Notes under the pieces: generated by a model
Told to the model about the DNA's origin: nothing
The model's database searches: none
The model's input: only the letters and a program-made list of their open reading frames with translations
In this document: positions 1 to 9,175 of the stretch, in pieces
Numbering within the stretch: position 1 is the first letter of the stretch
Layout of the letters: every line of letters begins with the position of its first letter
Assembly (NCBI GenBank): GCA_015227615.1
Contig: JAALGZ010000017.1
Location: 310,001-374,000 of the forward strand
Direction: 5' to 3'
Source of the DNA: Labyrinthula sp. Ha
Taxonomy: Eukaryota; Sar; Bigyra; Labyrinthulida; Labyrinthulaceae
DNA: 64,000 bases
Made by a program: the position numbers and the translations under genes

Positions 1-1909
1 TTATAGAAGCTTCATAATAAAATTTCTTTAACACATAACTAGTAATAACTATTTATTGACTAGCGGTTCCTTTAGCCCCATAATAACGAATGCAAAATAA
101 CCTCTCTTGTTCGCTCAGGCCCTCCATGTATTTATCTATGATTTCAAAGCTAGCTGAATTTCCATTTATTGTGTGTATTTAGGTGGGAATTTCTCAAAGG
201 GCAAGATAACCAGATCGCGTTGATCCGTGAAAACCTAAATCTGGTAGCCAAATATTTTTGATCTGAATAATTTGGATGAGTTTATGATACACAGACTCTC
301 TTTCTTTAACATTAAATATCTTAACTGAGATGCATTTAGAGTTTTCTATTTTATCCCGTTACTTCAATTTCTTTAGATTCCGTTTCTTCGTATCAAATAC
401 CACCTAGAGAAATTTTCAAAGCGGCAGTGATCAGAGTGAAACTTTTAGTGAAGTACAGGTGAAATAAACACGACAATTCTCTAAGCCCTTTATTGAACCA
501 TTCAAAATATAATGGCTGCTTTTCTGACCATATTTTTCAGGTGGCTCGGTTATATATTTTTTTCTGATTTGGTTCTACATATTTCTGATTAGGTTACTAA
601 AATTTCAAACAAAAAGTCTTTTCCAATTATAAAGACCTAGAAAACCCTTTAAAACAATTAGTTTAAGAGGACCAGAAGCACCATCATTTATATTTTTTTC
701 TTTTTAATTGACTAGTCGTTACAGTTTGCCCTTATTTCTACAGATTTAACAATTTCTTTGTAAATTTCTAGCCTAGTTACTTTCAATGTTGCTATATCAC
801 TTGTTTACCTCTCAAAAATTTATTTAAGATTTCTACATGTTCCTCTTCTGAGTTACATTTTTTATAGACTAATACATCATCACAATATATAATACATGTC
901 TTCACGTATTCATACAGTAATAACTCAATTAACGTACCCTGTAGCCAGGGATTAGATTTGATTTATTGATAATTTATCTACAAAAGCTTTTTTCCACACT
1001 ATTCTTATTGGTTTTCAGAAGCAAATAGGACCCATGAGGAGCCCTGTACATTGTAATTGTATTCTCCTAAAAATCTCAGAATTCAGTAACTTTCTCGAGT
1101 CTATCTTTATGGGAATTTGAGAGAAATGTGTAGTTGATCTGTTAACGACTATCATATCATTATCAATTAACAAAATAGAGTTAGCAGGAAAAGTATTATG
1201 CAGAATTAAGACATAACTAATCTCACCAAAAAAAGTAAATATTAAACAACAATAAAGGAGCAAAGCTAACAGCAAGCAAATTGTTATCAATAATATGACT
1301 CAATAAGAGTCAAGGACTTAGAGCTCTATTCCAAGGTAATAGCATTATATAAAAGAACGAAAGAATCTATTCTGGCCTCATTCTTTTGTCTTAGTTAAGT
1401 TATAAGCTTCAGATTAACTCCTGGGCTACTGAAGATAGTCTGAAACACATCAGTTCATAAGCCTAACGTTCTTGTTAATATCCTTGACTTGCTTTCGAGC
1501 GTTTGACTCTTCAATAGTCTTTCCCAAGAAGCAAAAATTTTCTACGATTGAGGCCTACACGAGAAGCCCTTTGGACTTGAGCGATGAGAGATGAGGGAAG
1601 AAGGAAGAGCAAGAAGAGAAAGGTGGAAGAGTCCCATTTAAGTTTCATTTCCTCTACTAATAAAGTGATGACGTGGCAGCTTGAGAATTATTAGAGAAGA
1701 AAGATATATAAAGATGTTTATACAAAGAGAGAGTGGGAAATAAATAAGATTTTATTGCTTAGTGAGAGAAAGTAACATAAACAGAACCTATATATTTGGG
1801 ATTTAGTTGGATAAAAGAGAAGTAAAACACTGTACTAAGAAATCCGATCACTCGTAGTTTCTCAGGAAAGTCTTTCTGTGCTCCTTTAGTACAAACACTT
1901 ATACATCGA
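1..1909. other. AT-rich stretch without a recognised gene
   Basis: All frames are broken by frequent stops. The longest open stretch (91 codons, minus, 1015-1290) is hydrophobic at its start and matches nothing I know. A TGACGTGGC motif, typical of bZIP sites, lies at 1669-1677, but no gene start is assigned to it. Confidence 0.5.
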
Positions 1910-2953
1910 CTAGGTACAAGTTCGAATCTGAACATTTTCATTGATGCCATATTGTTCCTTAAAACTTTCCTCTTCTTCACAAGTTAGATTTACAGGAGAT
2001 TCCTCAGTCTTCACGTATTCTAAATTTGTAAAGCCAGAAAAGTCAATCCCTTCCAAATCTTCAATTGCAGTATTTGATATATCCAAACTCCTTAAATCAA
2101 TATCCATAATACTTTTTGGTAATTTTTTTAGGTTTTCACAGTAATCAAAATAAAGAAATGTACTTTCACCAAAAAAGTCTAAAAAAACCTCTTCGTGTAT
2201 AAAAGTTAATTCCATATTTGCAAAAAAATCTATTGTTGTCAAGGCAGAAGTAAACTTAAAAACATTGGAGGTTAAAAACTGCTTTGGTAAATATGTTATT
2301 GAGTTTTGCCAAAAGTAAATTCCACCAAAAGACTTATTGAAAATAATATTAATTTTTTCGTCAATAAGTATATTACGAAATATCTCTAAAGTATCATCAT
2401 CAAAAATTGCATTAAATACCAAAATTTCTTTCGAGGAGCTTGATATAAATGTCAACAATTTGATTTTAGGAATAAAGTTTGGAATATAACTAAAATACAG
2501 GTTTTCAACTGGAAAATAATTTGGATATTGTGCAATTACTGTCTTGTATAAATTAAAACTGCTTATTTTAACATCCTGTTCATGAAAAATATTAACTTGT
2601 GAATCATCCAAACGTAAATTAGAACTTTCAGAAAGCATTTTGCTAAATGTATTTTCAGCTATTACTCCAATAAAAACTCTACGGAAAGTAATATCAAGTT
2701 GAAAAGAAGGTAGTTCAATTAGATCAAAAGATTCCTTTGAAAGACAGTTTAATTCAGTATCTACAATTTCAAGACGCGCATACTTAATAACTTCATCAAA
2801 AACAGTATATGTAGCATTTTCTGCAATAATAGTTTTAGAAATTTCTATGTCTTCAGAAGTACATCCAGTATCTATTTCTTCTTCATTCTTACTATTTTCA
2901 GTTATATGTTCTGATTTCTGTAAAAATAGTATAAGAGAAGCAGAAAAAAACAT
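1910..2953 (-). CDS. secreted or anchored leucine-rich orphan protein
   Basis: I do not recognise the family. The first in-frame ATG (2953) gives 347 residues; seven more codons are open upstream only from a TTG. The product starts with a hydrophobic segment (MFFSASLILFLQ) that could be a signal peptide or anchor, then an acidic linker, then about 300 residues of irregular leucine-rich segments. The clearest is near the C-terminus (LKKLPKSIMDIDLRSLDISN followed by NLEYV), which resembles an LRR unit and its cap. Several N-x-S/T sites fit an extracellular location. A pyrimidine-rich stretch ending in TTTTTACAG lies inside the hydrophobic N-terminal codons, so the true 5' end may come from an upstream exon spliced to AAATCAGAA in the same frame. 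Secreted LRR-like protein is the best description; the function is unknown. Confidence 0.6.
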   Translation of the reverse strand: MFFSASLILFLQKSEHITENSKNEEEIDTGCTSEDIEISKTIIAENATYTVFDEVIKYARLEIVDTELNCLSKESFDLIELPSFQLDITFRRVFIGVIAENTFSKMLSESSNLRLDDSQVNIFHEQDVKISSFNLYKTVIAQYPNYFPVENLYFSYIPNFIPKIKLLTFISSSSKEILVFNAIFDDDTLEIFRNILIDEKINIIFNKSFGGIYFWQNSITYLPKQFLTSNVFKFTSALTTIDFFANMELTFIHEEVFLDFFGESTFLYFDYCENLKKLPKSIMDIDLRSLDISNTAIEDLEGIDFSGFTNLEYVKTEESPVNLTCEEEESFKEQYGINENVQIRTCT

Positions 2954-3292
2954 AAATGAAAAAAAACTCCACAAAGAACAGTTCCTTTTGCTTTTCTGGT
3001 ATTTCTTGAGAAATGAGCTTCTACTTCATCAACCCTACGTATTACGTGATCAACAGTCTCAGTTTGGTGAACGCTCTATAAATAACTTTACTATATAATA
3101 ACCTGTACTTATTCTTCTCTTTTCTTTTCCTCTCTTATACGTTGTAACATTCCTTTTATCACAAGTTGATCCACTAGAAGTTAAACAAAGACATGTAAAC
3201 TACTTTGGGTTATTTCATCAAATCTAGAGTTTGTACTTTCGATTATTCCTCCTCTTCCATATACGTTTTTTCCTTTTGCTGCAAACTATTCA
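2902..3292 (-). CDS. possible small multi-exon gene with C-terminal hydrophobic tail
   Basis: Low-confidence exon model. From ATG at about 3292 a frame begins MNSLQQKEK. A possible 41-nt GT-AG intron joins it to FDEITQ, and a possible 30-nt GT-AG intron to MDQLVIKGMLQRIREEKKREE, where a TAA follows. A separate open exon (3075 to 2902) reads SVHQTETVDHVIRRVDEVEA and then a hydrophobic tail (VFFHLCFFLLLLYYF) with a six-residue end. Joined, these would resemble a small tail-anchored coiled-coil protein, broadly SNARE-like, but the TAA between the exons is not removed by any GT-AG intron I can place. It could be a pseudogene, a sequence error, or the unresolved 5' part of the neighbouring leucine-rich gene, whose first 52 nt it overlaps. 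Confidence 0.25.
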
Positions 3293-3329
3293 TCTTTTGT
3301 TGTTTATGATTTGTTCTGTTGTTTATTTT

Positions 3330-6300
3330 TGATGTTAAATGAGGACCGATGCAAACTATTCGGGTTTTTCGTCTACTTTGTTGGCTTTCCTAGTCAGGTC
3401 GGCGTGACCACACTCGCACTAATATAAATTTATCTGTCTGAAATAAGTAAAGCGCCAAAATAATAGATATCTTGAAGCTGGAATGTATTTTTCTTTCTTT
3501 TTCTTGTTAACAATTATAACAGTGAGGTACTTCTTATCTAACTTACTGCTATTATTTTATACTTAAAGTAGTTTATTATTATCACTATGGTCTATATTTA
3601 TATTATTATATATTTGTATTGTTTATTATTATAGTGTCTAGTATAGGTAGTTAGTAGAAAGTCAATATGGCAATACTGTAGTTTTCAGATAACACATAAA
3701 ATATACAAAATATACAGATTCGCTGTAGTACAGAGTTGTTATCGGCTGTACAATAACTAATACATCCCAGAAAAAGTAACACAACAAAACATAATTTTTA
3801 TAGACCATATTTTGCGGTCTACACCTTAGAAAACCTTATCGGTAAGAAATAAGCTATTTTAGGTACCCCCCGCGTATATTTAGGGTATACTGAAGTAACA
3901 ATAATAGAAAGCTATCTTTCTAAGCAGATTTTCTTTAGTTATATCAAGTTATATTATTATATTCAAGAATATTTACCTTTTATTTAAGTTTCTCACTTAT
4001 ATTTTTACAACTTTGCCTAGGTTATCCCAACACTTGCTCAATTTTTGATATAGTGAGGTTAAACAATTAACACTTAACGGTTCATACTTCAAAAAGTTGG
4101 TACTTGATTCAAAATCCTAACTAAACCAATAAATGACGTGGCATGATATATTTTATATAACGAAATATCATCACAGAACATAAATAAAACTTAAATAATA
4201 AAATACTTGGCTACTCTACAAAACATCCAAAAGTCTTTCATTCTATTCAGTTAATACAAAACTTGAAAAAAAGTATTATTCTTTATTACTCATCCTTTCT
4301 GGAAAAAAGTGTTCCATACTAATTGGTTCATTCATCCAAAAAAAAATCATTAGGCAATTATAGTATATCATTTTAGGAGAAGTTTCACTGTGTTAGGTCT
4401 GTATTAATATCTTAAGTAAATTGCACTCAAGAATAAGCTAGATCTGTAGAAAAAAGCATTAGGAGATTATATTCAAGCTACTTCACAAAGGCCTCTATTA
4501 CTCACTACGATGATTTTTTTGCGAACCTTCATTATGTTCTCACGCAGCTGGCTGAACACCAAATAAAGTAGCAAAACATTTTTTCAGCTACACTGACTTG
4601 TCTTGGCTAAAGGTTTGTAATTTAACGTAATAGCTATGGTAAAGCTTACACACTCGTGGTACAGCCTTAACTTCACATACTAAATTTAATGGTTGTATCT
4701 TTCTTCTTTATGGCTTTACATTAAGACTTGGATTGTTAGAATACACTGGTAAGTAGAGTCCCCTAAATATTTACAGCTACTTTCTTGAGGTCTATGTTGC
4801 TTATGATGGGATATACATAATTAACCCAATAGTAACAAAGATAGAAAGGACAATTGCTTCGTGTAACTCTCGATTCACGCTAGGAAGATGGTAAGAGAAA
4901 GCTGTGTGCTTATCAGCATCTCATGAAACTCAATATACCAAATTAAAAGCCAGCGAAATAATGAATAGTTGCTCTAGCAGAAGAAAAAAGTATTCAGCTC
5001 TACTGAAATATAGTAGAAATAAGCTAAGGAACCGACAGAACTTCTACGAAATGCAGTAAAACTTTAACTGCAAGGAATATCGAATCTGTTGGGATGCACA
5101 TTTTGGATAATGACAGAACCTATGCTGCTGTGGATTTAAACGCGAAAATAGTTTTTGAGTTTTCGCTTTTATTATAGCAACTGCAAAACATTTCTTCAAT
5201 AGTATTAATTTAATGTCGTGTCAATGCAAAAACCGAAAAACAAAGAGGTTATATTGCAAGTGAGAAACCTTGGTCTTGGCTTGGTGATTTCCTACAAAAA
5301 TCAAGTTTTACCTGGTTTATCTTAGGTTTTTGATTAAGGTAGTCACTGCAAGTAGATTCAAACATACAGCAATATGGATGTCAAGATTTATTAGCATCAG
5401 TTCAGGGTGTTTACTTTCAGCATGGCTCTTTTGTATACCCCAACTATTCCTGTTAAGGCGATGCTTCATAAAAGTAAACATGATTGTGAAAACAAACAAT
5501 AATTTTCACTTAGGAAAAACTTCAATGCTCCTCCATTTTTCCTAATGTTTCTAGAATAGCTTAACTTATCTCTACAACTTATAACCTAAGGCAAAAAGCA
5601 ATGAGCATGAGTAAGAATTTAAGGAACTGTAATTTATTGGATGGCCGGAATAGTTTTAACTTACAGAAACCTAAAAAGGGTGCTAAATTTTTGCTTTTGA
5701 CTTAATGTTTGACATCTTCCAGTCATTTTGTGATGGTATCCAAGAGTGAGTTCTTTGTTTTTCATTTACTCGCATAGATTAGCAGTTCAAAACAACAAAA
5801 TAGAGTTTATTTAAACAATTATTGGGTATTTTCTTCCTATAACAAATCTATGTTTAGATGCGACCTAGTTTCAGTCGGGCAAAGGTGTCAGTTGCTTTTT
5901 AATATGCTTTGTAAATATACTTGCATTTTACCGTTAACTTAACTAGTTATTAACACAATTACTAATAGATGACATGGAATTATATAAGCGAAATACAAAT
6001 GCCGCATAAAGAGATATTCCCCAAAAGGTGTTCTTCCGTAACAGAGTCTAATACCTGTACAAACTCGTTCTATACCTCTGAATACTTGAACTCCCATAAA
6101 ATGTTACTGAGCTGGCTCAAACTTTATATTTCCCAACTTTACAAGTATATCATATCTTTTAGGCACGTAGTCAGGACCTGTAAGCAAATAGAAACTAAAG
6201 TATTTTCTGTATGAATTCTCAAGATGTATATCGGTACCGGGAACTCCAGTCGAGACAAATTTCCCGACCATTAGTATACTGCCCGCTTAATTCCCCATTA

Positions 6301-6675
6301 CTCGATTCCCGATTGTAGTCCTTGTTCAGCACTTAAGAAGCCGGTATATTATTGTTGACTAGTATAATATAAATTAAGTACAATTATCTAATAATAATAT
6401 TCTATTAATTATTGTAACGGTAATAAAGTATTTATATGATTATTACAAAGAAATAATTCCAATATTCCATATATATATTATATTTACCTGCATCATTAAC
6501 TATATATGATTCGTTTTATGATCGTATAACTTATACATTACACCAATCAAATTACGTGTTTATTTTTTACTTTCTCTTTTTCCCCAATACAAATATTAAT
6601 GCGTAAAATCTAATTTTAACATCATCATTCATCCGTTTAAAAAAATAAAGCATCAATTGGAGAAAAAATTGAAAA
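3330..6675. other. intergenic, AT-rich
   Basis: I see no gene in these 3.3 kb. A TGACGTGGC motif sits at 4134-4142, 10 bp downstream of a CCAAT. A slightly GC-richer patch at about 6170-6350 has no open frame. A CCAAT at about 6543-6547 lies roughly 130 bp upstream of the G-alpha-like start and may belong to its promoter. Confidence 0.5.
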
Positions 6676-7656
6676 ATGGGTGCAAATCTTTCTCAGAATA
6701 GATTGTCAAGGAAACAAGTTGGGAGTGTTTTGGGAATATCTGGTTCATCAAAAGTTGTTCTCCTGGGAGATACCGGAGTTGGAAAAACGGTTTTCTACAA
6801 GCAAGCTGTCCATTCGGCACATCTAAGTGGTTTTCTAAAAAAACACAGCTGCGAGTGTAGCAATCTTCGAGCCCACATTCGCCGTGTTCAGAAACATCTT
6901 CTCGACCTTTTACACGAGGCAATCTCACAGCTAGATAACGAGGGAGAAAACAATTCTCTAATATCTGTATTATTAACTGATATTGGATTATCCTTGAAAA
7001 AGTTCAAATCAATGAAAACTAATGGATATATTTCTTTCGGATTTTTGGATAATTTGTTTTTTTTCATGGAAAGAACAAATCTTGAGATAGATGAATATTT
7101 TAAGTCACGTCTTGAATCTATTTTCTCAGATGAGTATGAGCCATCATTTGAAGATATTGTGCGACAATTACCAAGAACTTCTGGAGCGTTCAAAAGCAAG
7201 TTTTATATTCCACATAGTTTGCTTAAAATGGATTCAAGTAAGATATCAGGAGATTCATGGGAGTTGGAAGTTGTTGATATAGGTGGATCAAAACCTGACA
7301 AAAGAAAATGGAAAATAGTTTTACAGGATTGTAAGACAATTTTGTACGTCTTTTCATTTACTCATTTTATCAATCATAACTTTGAAAATGTTCCAGCGTT
7401 AGATGCTTTTGTTACATTCTTGGCTTCTTTAGATGAGAATATTAATGTGTTTATATTGATAAATATGGATAATAATGTTAATGGAGTTTTGAATGTGAAC
7501 GAAGAAAAAATAGGTGTTGTTAAAGATGTTATTGAATCAAACTTGTCTTCAAAACTTGCCGAAGAAGTGCACTTTATTTCAGCAGATTTCAGTAACTTTA
7601 ATGACTGCAGAAGTGCTTTCAAAGAAATCCTGCTTGGGATTGATATGGAGACTTAA
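6676..7656 (+). CDS. divergent heterotrimeric G protein alpha-subunit-like protein
   Basis: The protein has 326 residues; G-alpha subunits usually have 350-400. The N-terminus MGANLS fits an N-myristoylation signal (Gly2, Ser6), as in many G-alphas. The P-loop GDTGVGKT is at 31-38. About 130 residues follow before switch I (PRTSG, 166-170), the spacing expected for the G-alpha helical-domain insertion and too long for a Ras/Rab protein. Switch II is DIGGSKPDKRKW (201-212), matching the family DVGGQRxERxKW. The NKxD box is reduced to NMDN (263-266). The TCAT-like segment (ISADFSNFNDC) is weak and the C-terminal helix is short. The position of the catalytic switch-I Arg appears to be Leu165, and the catalytic Gln of DVGGQ is Ser205, so GTP hydrolysis should be poor or absent. 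No intron is needed. I see the motifs; membrane signalling is inferred from the family. Confidence 0.78.
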   Translation: MGANLSQNRLSRKQVGSVLGISGSSKVVLLGDTGVGKTVFYKQAVHSAHLSGFLKKHSCECSNLRAHIRRVQKHLLDLLHEAISQLDNEGENNSLISVLLTDIGLSLKKFKSMKTNGYISFGFLDNLFFFMERTNLEIDEYFKSRLESIFSDEYEPSFEDIVRQLPRTSGAFKSKFYIPHSLLKMDSSKISGDSWELEVVDIGGSKPDKRKWKIVLQDCKTILYVFSFTHFINHNFENVPALDAFVTFLASLDENINVFILINMDNNVNGVLNVNEEKIGVVKDVIESNLSSKLAEEVHFISADFSNFNDCRSAFKEILLGIDMET

Positions 7657-8050
7657 GAATCCAGTTGTGTTTAGATTTTGTTTTTAGTAATGTGCGTTTA
7701 TAGGGTTTAGTTTGTTCTGATACGTTATCTTTCGTTTATGGTTTTATAACCTCTTTCCTTAAATAGTTAGTAAAAGTTTGTGCTTTTTCCTAAGTGATAA
7801 GTAAGAAAGTATTTCAAGTTGTAACATAATATCTTCTTTCTCTTATATCCACCCTCATTTCAACTTCCAAGTGAGAAGTCCTCATATTCCTATCCACAGT
7901 AATTCACCCTTGAGCACAACACACTTTCATCTGCGGTCCAAATATTGTTGATGTTTGGCTAAATCCGCCACTTATCCCCAGTTCATAAATTAACCAGACC
8001 TAACCGTTAATAAAAATTAAACCGAATCGCAAAAGAAATCTTGAAGAAAA
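7657..8050. other. intergenic spacer between two plus-strand genes
   Basis: About 390 bp holding the 3' region of the G-alpha-like gene and the promoter of the B12D gene. It has no open frame and no clear motif beyond T-rich tracts. Confidence 0.6.
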
Positions 8051-8428
8051 ATGTCCGGAAGTGCTCCTCGTTATTTGAAGTCTGATGGTGGTCAATCCCT
8101 AGCTAAGAACTTCACAGGATTTGAGGGGACTGTGCTACAACGCTGGAGAAGAAATTTAAAACCTGAGGTGTACCCTTTGCTTGGAATCATGGGCGGAGCG
8201 TTCGCGTTGATCGGGTACAGGAGGTTGGTTAATTTATTTCATAGGTGGGTTTCAACGAGACACTTGGCTAGCTCCCCTAATGTCCAGATTAACAAGTACA
8301 AAAGAAAACAGACGTTGAGATACAATGCTGCTGAGGGAGAAAGATGGGTGAAACACCACGAGAGCATGAGACAACTTGTTCCCAAATACTCCATCAAGAA
8401 CAGAATCTCCAAAGAAGGTCAAAATTAA
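8051..8428 (+). CDS. B12D / NADH-ubiquinone reductase MLRQ-family protein
   Basis: The protein has 125 residues. The block LKPEVYPLLGIMGGAFALIGYR (split by a hydrophobic helix) matches the B12D signature, a charged residue plus PEVYPL followed by a glycine-rich single membrane helix (about residues 37-57). The C-terminal half (VQINKYKR..., then NAAEGERWVKHHESMRQLVP) resembles the B12D/NDUFA4 tail, where an N-K-x-R segment precedes YAEG. Family members are small inner-mitochondrial-membrane proteins tied to respiratory complexes. The N-terminal 36 residues are an extension compared with plant B12D. ATG at 8051 follows an A-rich leader. The gene converges on NOL12, 167 bp away. Assignment to a particular complex is not possible from sequence alone. 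Confidence 0.7.
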   Translation: MSGSAPRYLKSDGGQSLAKNFTGFEGTVLQRWRRNLKPEVYPLLGIMGGAFALIGYRRLVNLFHRWVSTRHLASSPNVQINKYKRKQTLRYNAAEGERWVKHHESMRQLVPKYSIKNRISKEGQN

Positions 8429-8595
8429 CTGTTGAGATGTATGACTATTTCAGACAAACATTTGTAGAAGTAGTTTTTCTTAAACGGCTAATTTAAATGA
8501 ACTGTACAGCTTCAGGGGGGTTAAAATTTATTTCATGTGGAAGAATCATGAATTTAATTCACAAACTTTCTGAGACAAATGTAGAATTTAAAGAG

Positions 8596-9175
8596 CTATT
8601 TCTTCCTTTTGGTTCTGCGTTGACGTCTAGCTTTTTTCTTATCTCGTTTGGCTTGAAACTTGCGCAGCATCTTCTCGGCTTTGCCAGGAGCAAGCTTAAT
8701 TCGTTTTTGACGTGCAGGTTTAGCGGGTTTTGATTCTTCTTCATCTTCAGAAGAGATATTTTCAAGCTTTGAAGTTGTTATGGTTACCTTTGAGGATCCA
8801 AATTGTTCCTTTGAGAAAATATTATCTGTTACTTCTGTTGTTGTCCTCACAGAAAGTTCTTCTCCATTTCTTTTGGGAAGAGCTTTTAAAATTTCTTCAT
8901 TTCCATTTTGAGAAGGTTTTGTTATTGTTGAAAAGTTTTTATAGTACTAAATAAATAGAACGAAGAAGTGTACGCTGTCTAGCTCTCCTTTTCTATCAGA
9001 TTTAGCTTGTTGCTTCAGTTGTGTCAAAGCTGCTTGTCTTCGCTGTTTCTTTCTTTTATGAAACCCTAAATTTATAAAGAAATACTCTATATTTACCTAG
9101 TAGATACTCCTTTCTATCGTTCTTGTCAAATGTGATAATAAGCTTCGTTTTTCTCTGGTTTCGTTTTTTGCCCAT
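8596..9175 (-). CDS. NOL12: NOL12/RRP17-family ribosome biogenesis protein, 3 exons
   Basis: Exons are 9097-9175, 8974-9065 and 8596-8946; the two GT-AG introns are 31 nt (9066-9096) and 27 nt (8947-8973). The spliced product has 173 residues. It starts MGKKRNQRKTKLIITFD and continues RKEYLLGFHKRKKQRRQAAL, the hallmark Nol12 block (FD, then REYLTGFHKRK followed by a basic helix). The first intron interrupts the Gly codon of LLGF, so the family match proves the splice. VTITTSKL matches the family VTVTTI segment. An acidic stretch (SSEDEEES) and a very basic C-terminus follow. Nol12/Rrp17 proteins are nucleolar RNA-binding or exonuclease-like factors in pre-rRNA processing. The second intron is less certain than the first, but it keeps the frame open and restores the helical segment. 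Confidence 0.85.
8947..8973 (-). other. 27-nt spliceosomal intron in NOL12
   Basis: GTACAC donor, TTTAG acceptor, phase 0. Without removal the frame meets a stop (the TAG of the acceptor). Removal joins GELDS to YYKNFSTITK in frame with the basic C-terminal exon. Confidence 0.7.
9066..9096 (-). other. 31-nt spliceosomal intron in NOL12
   Basis: GTAAAT donor, TTTAG acceptor, phase 1. Removal joins the conserved LLG to FHKRK. Without removal the conserved block is interrupted. Confidence 0.85.

Noticed and set aside
1015-1290. Hydrophobic 91-codon frame on minus
   Set aside because: No family match, no upstream promoter feature, and its start is a T-rich tract that gives hydrophobic codons in any case.
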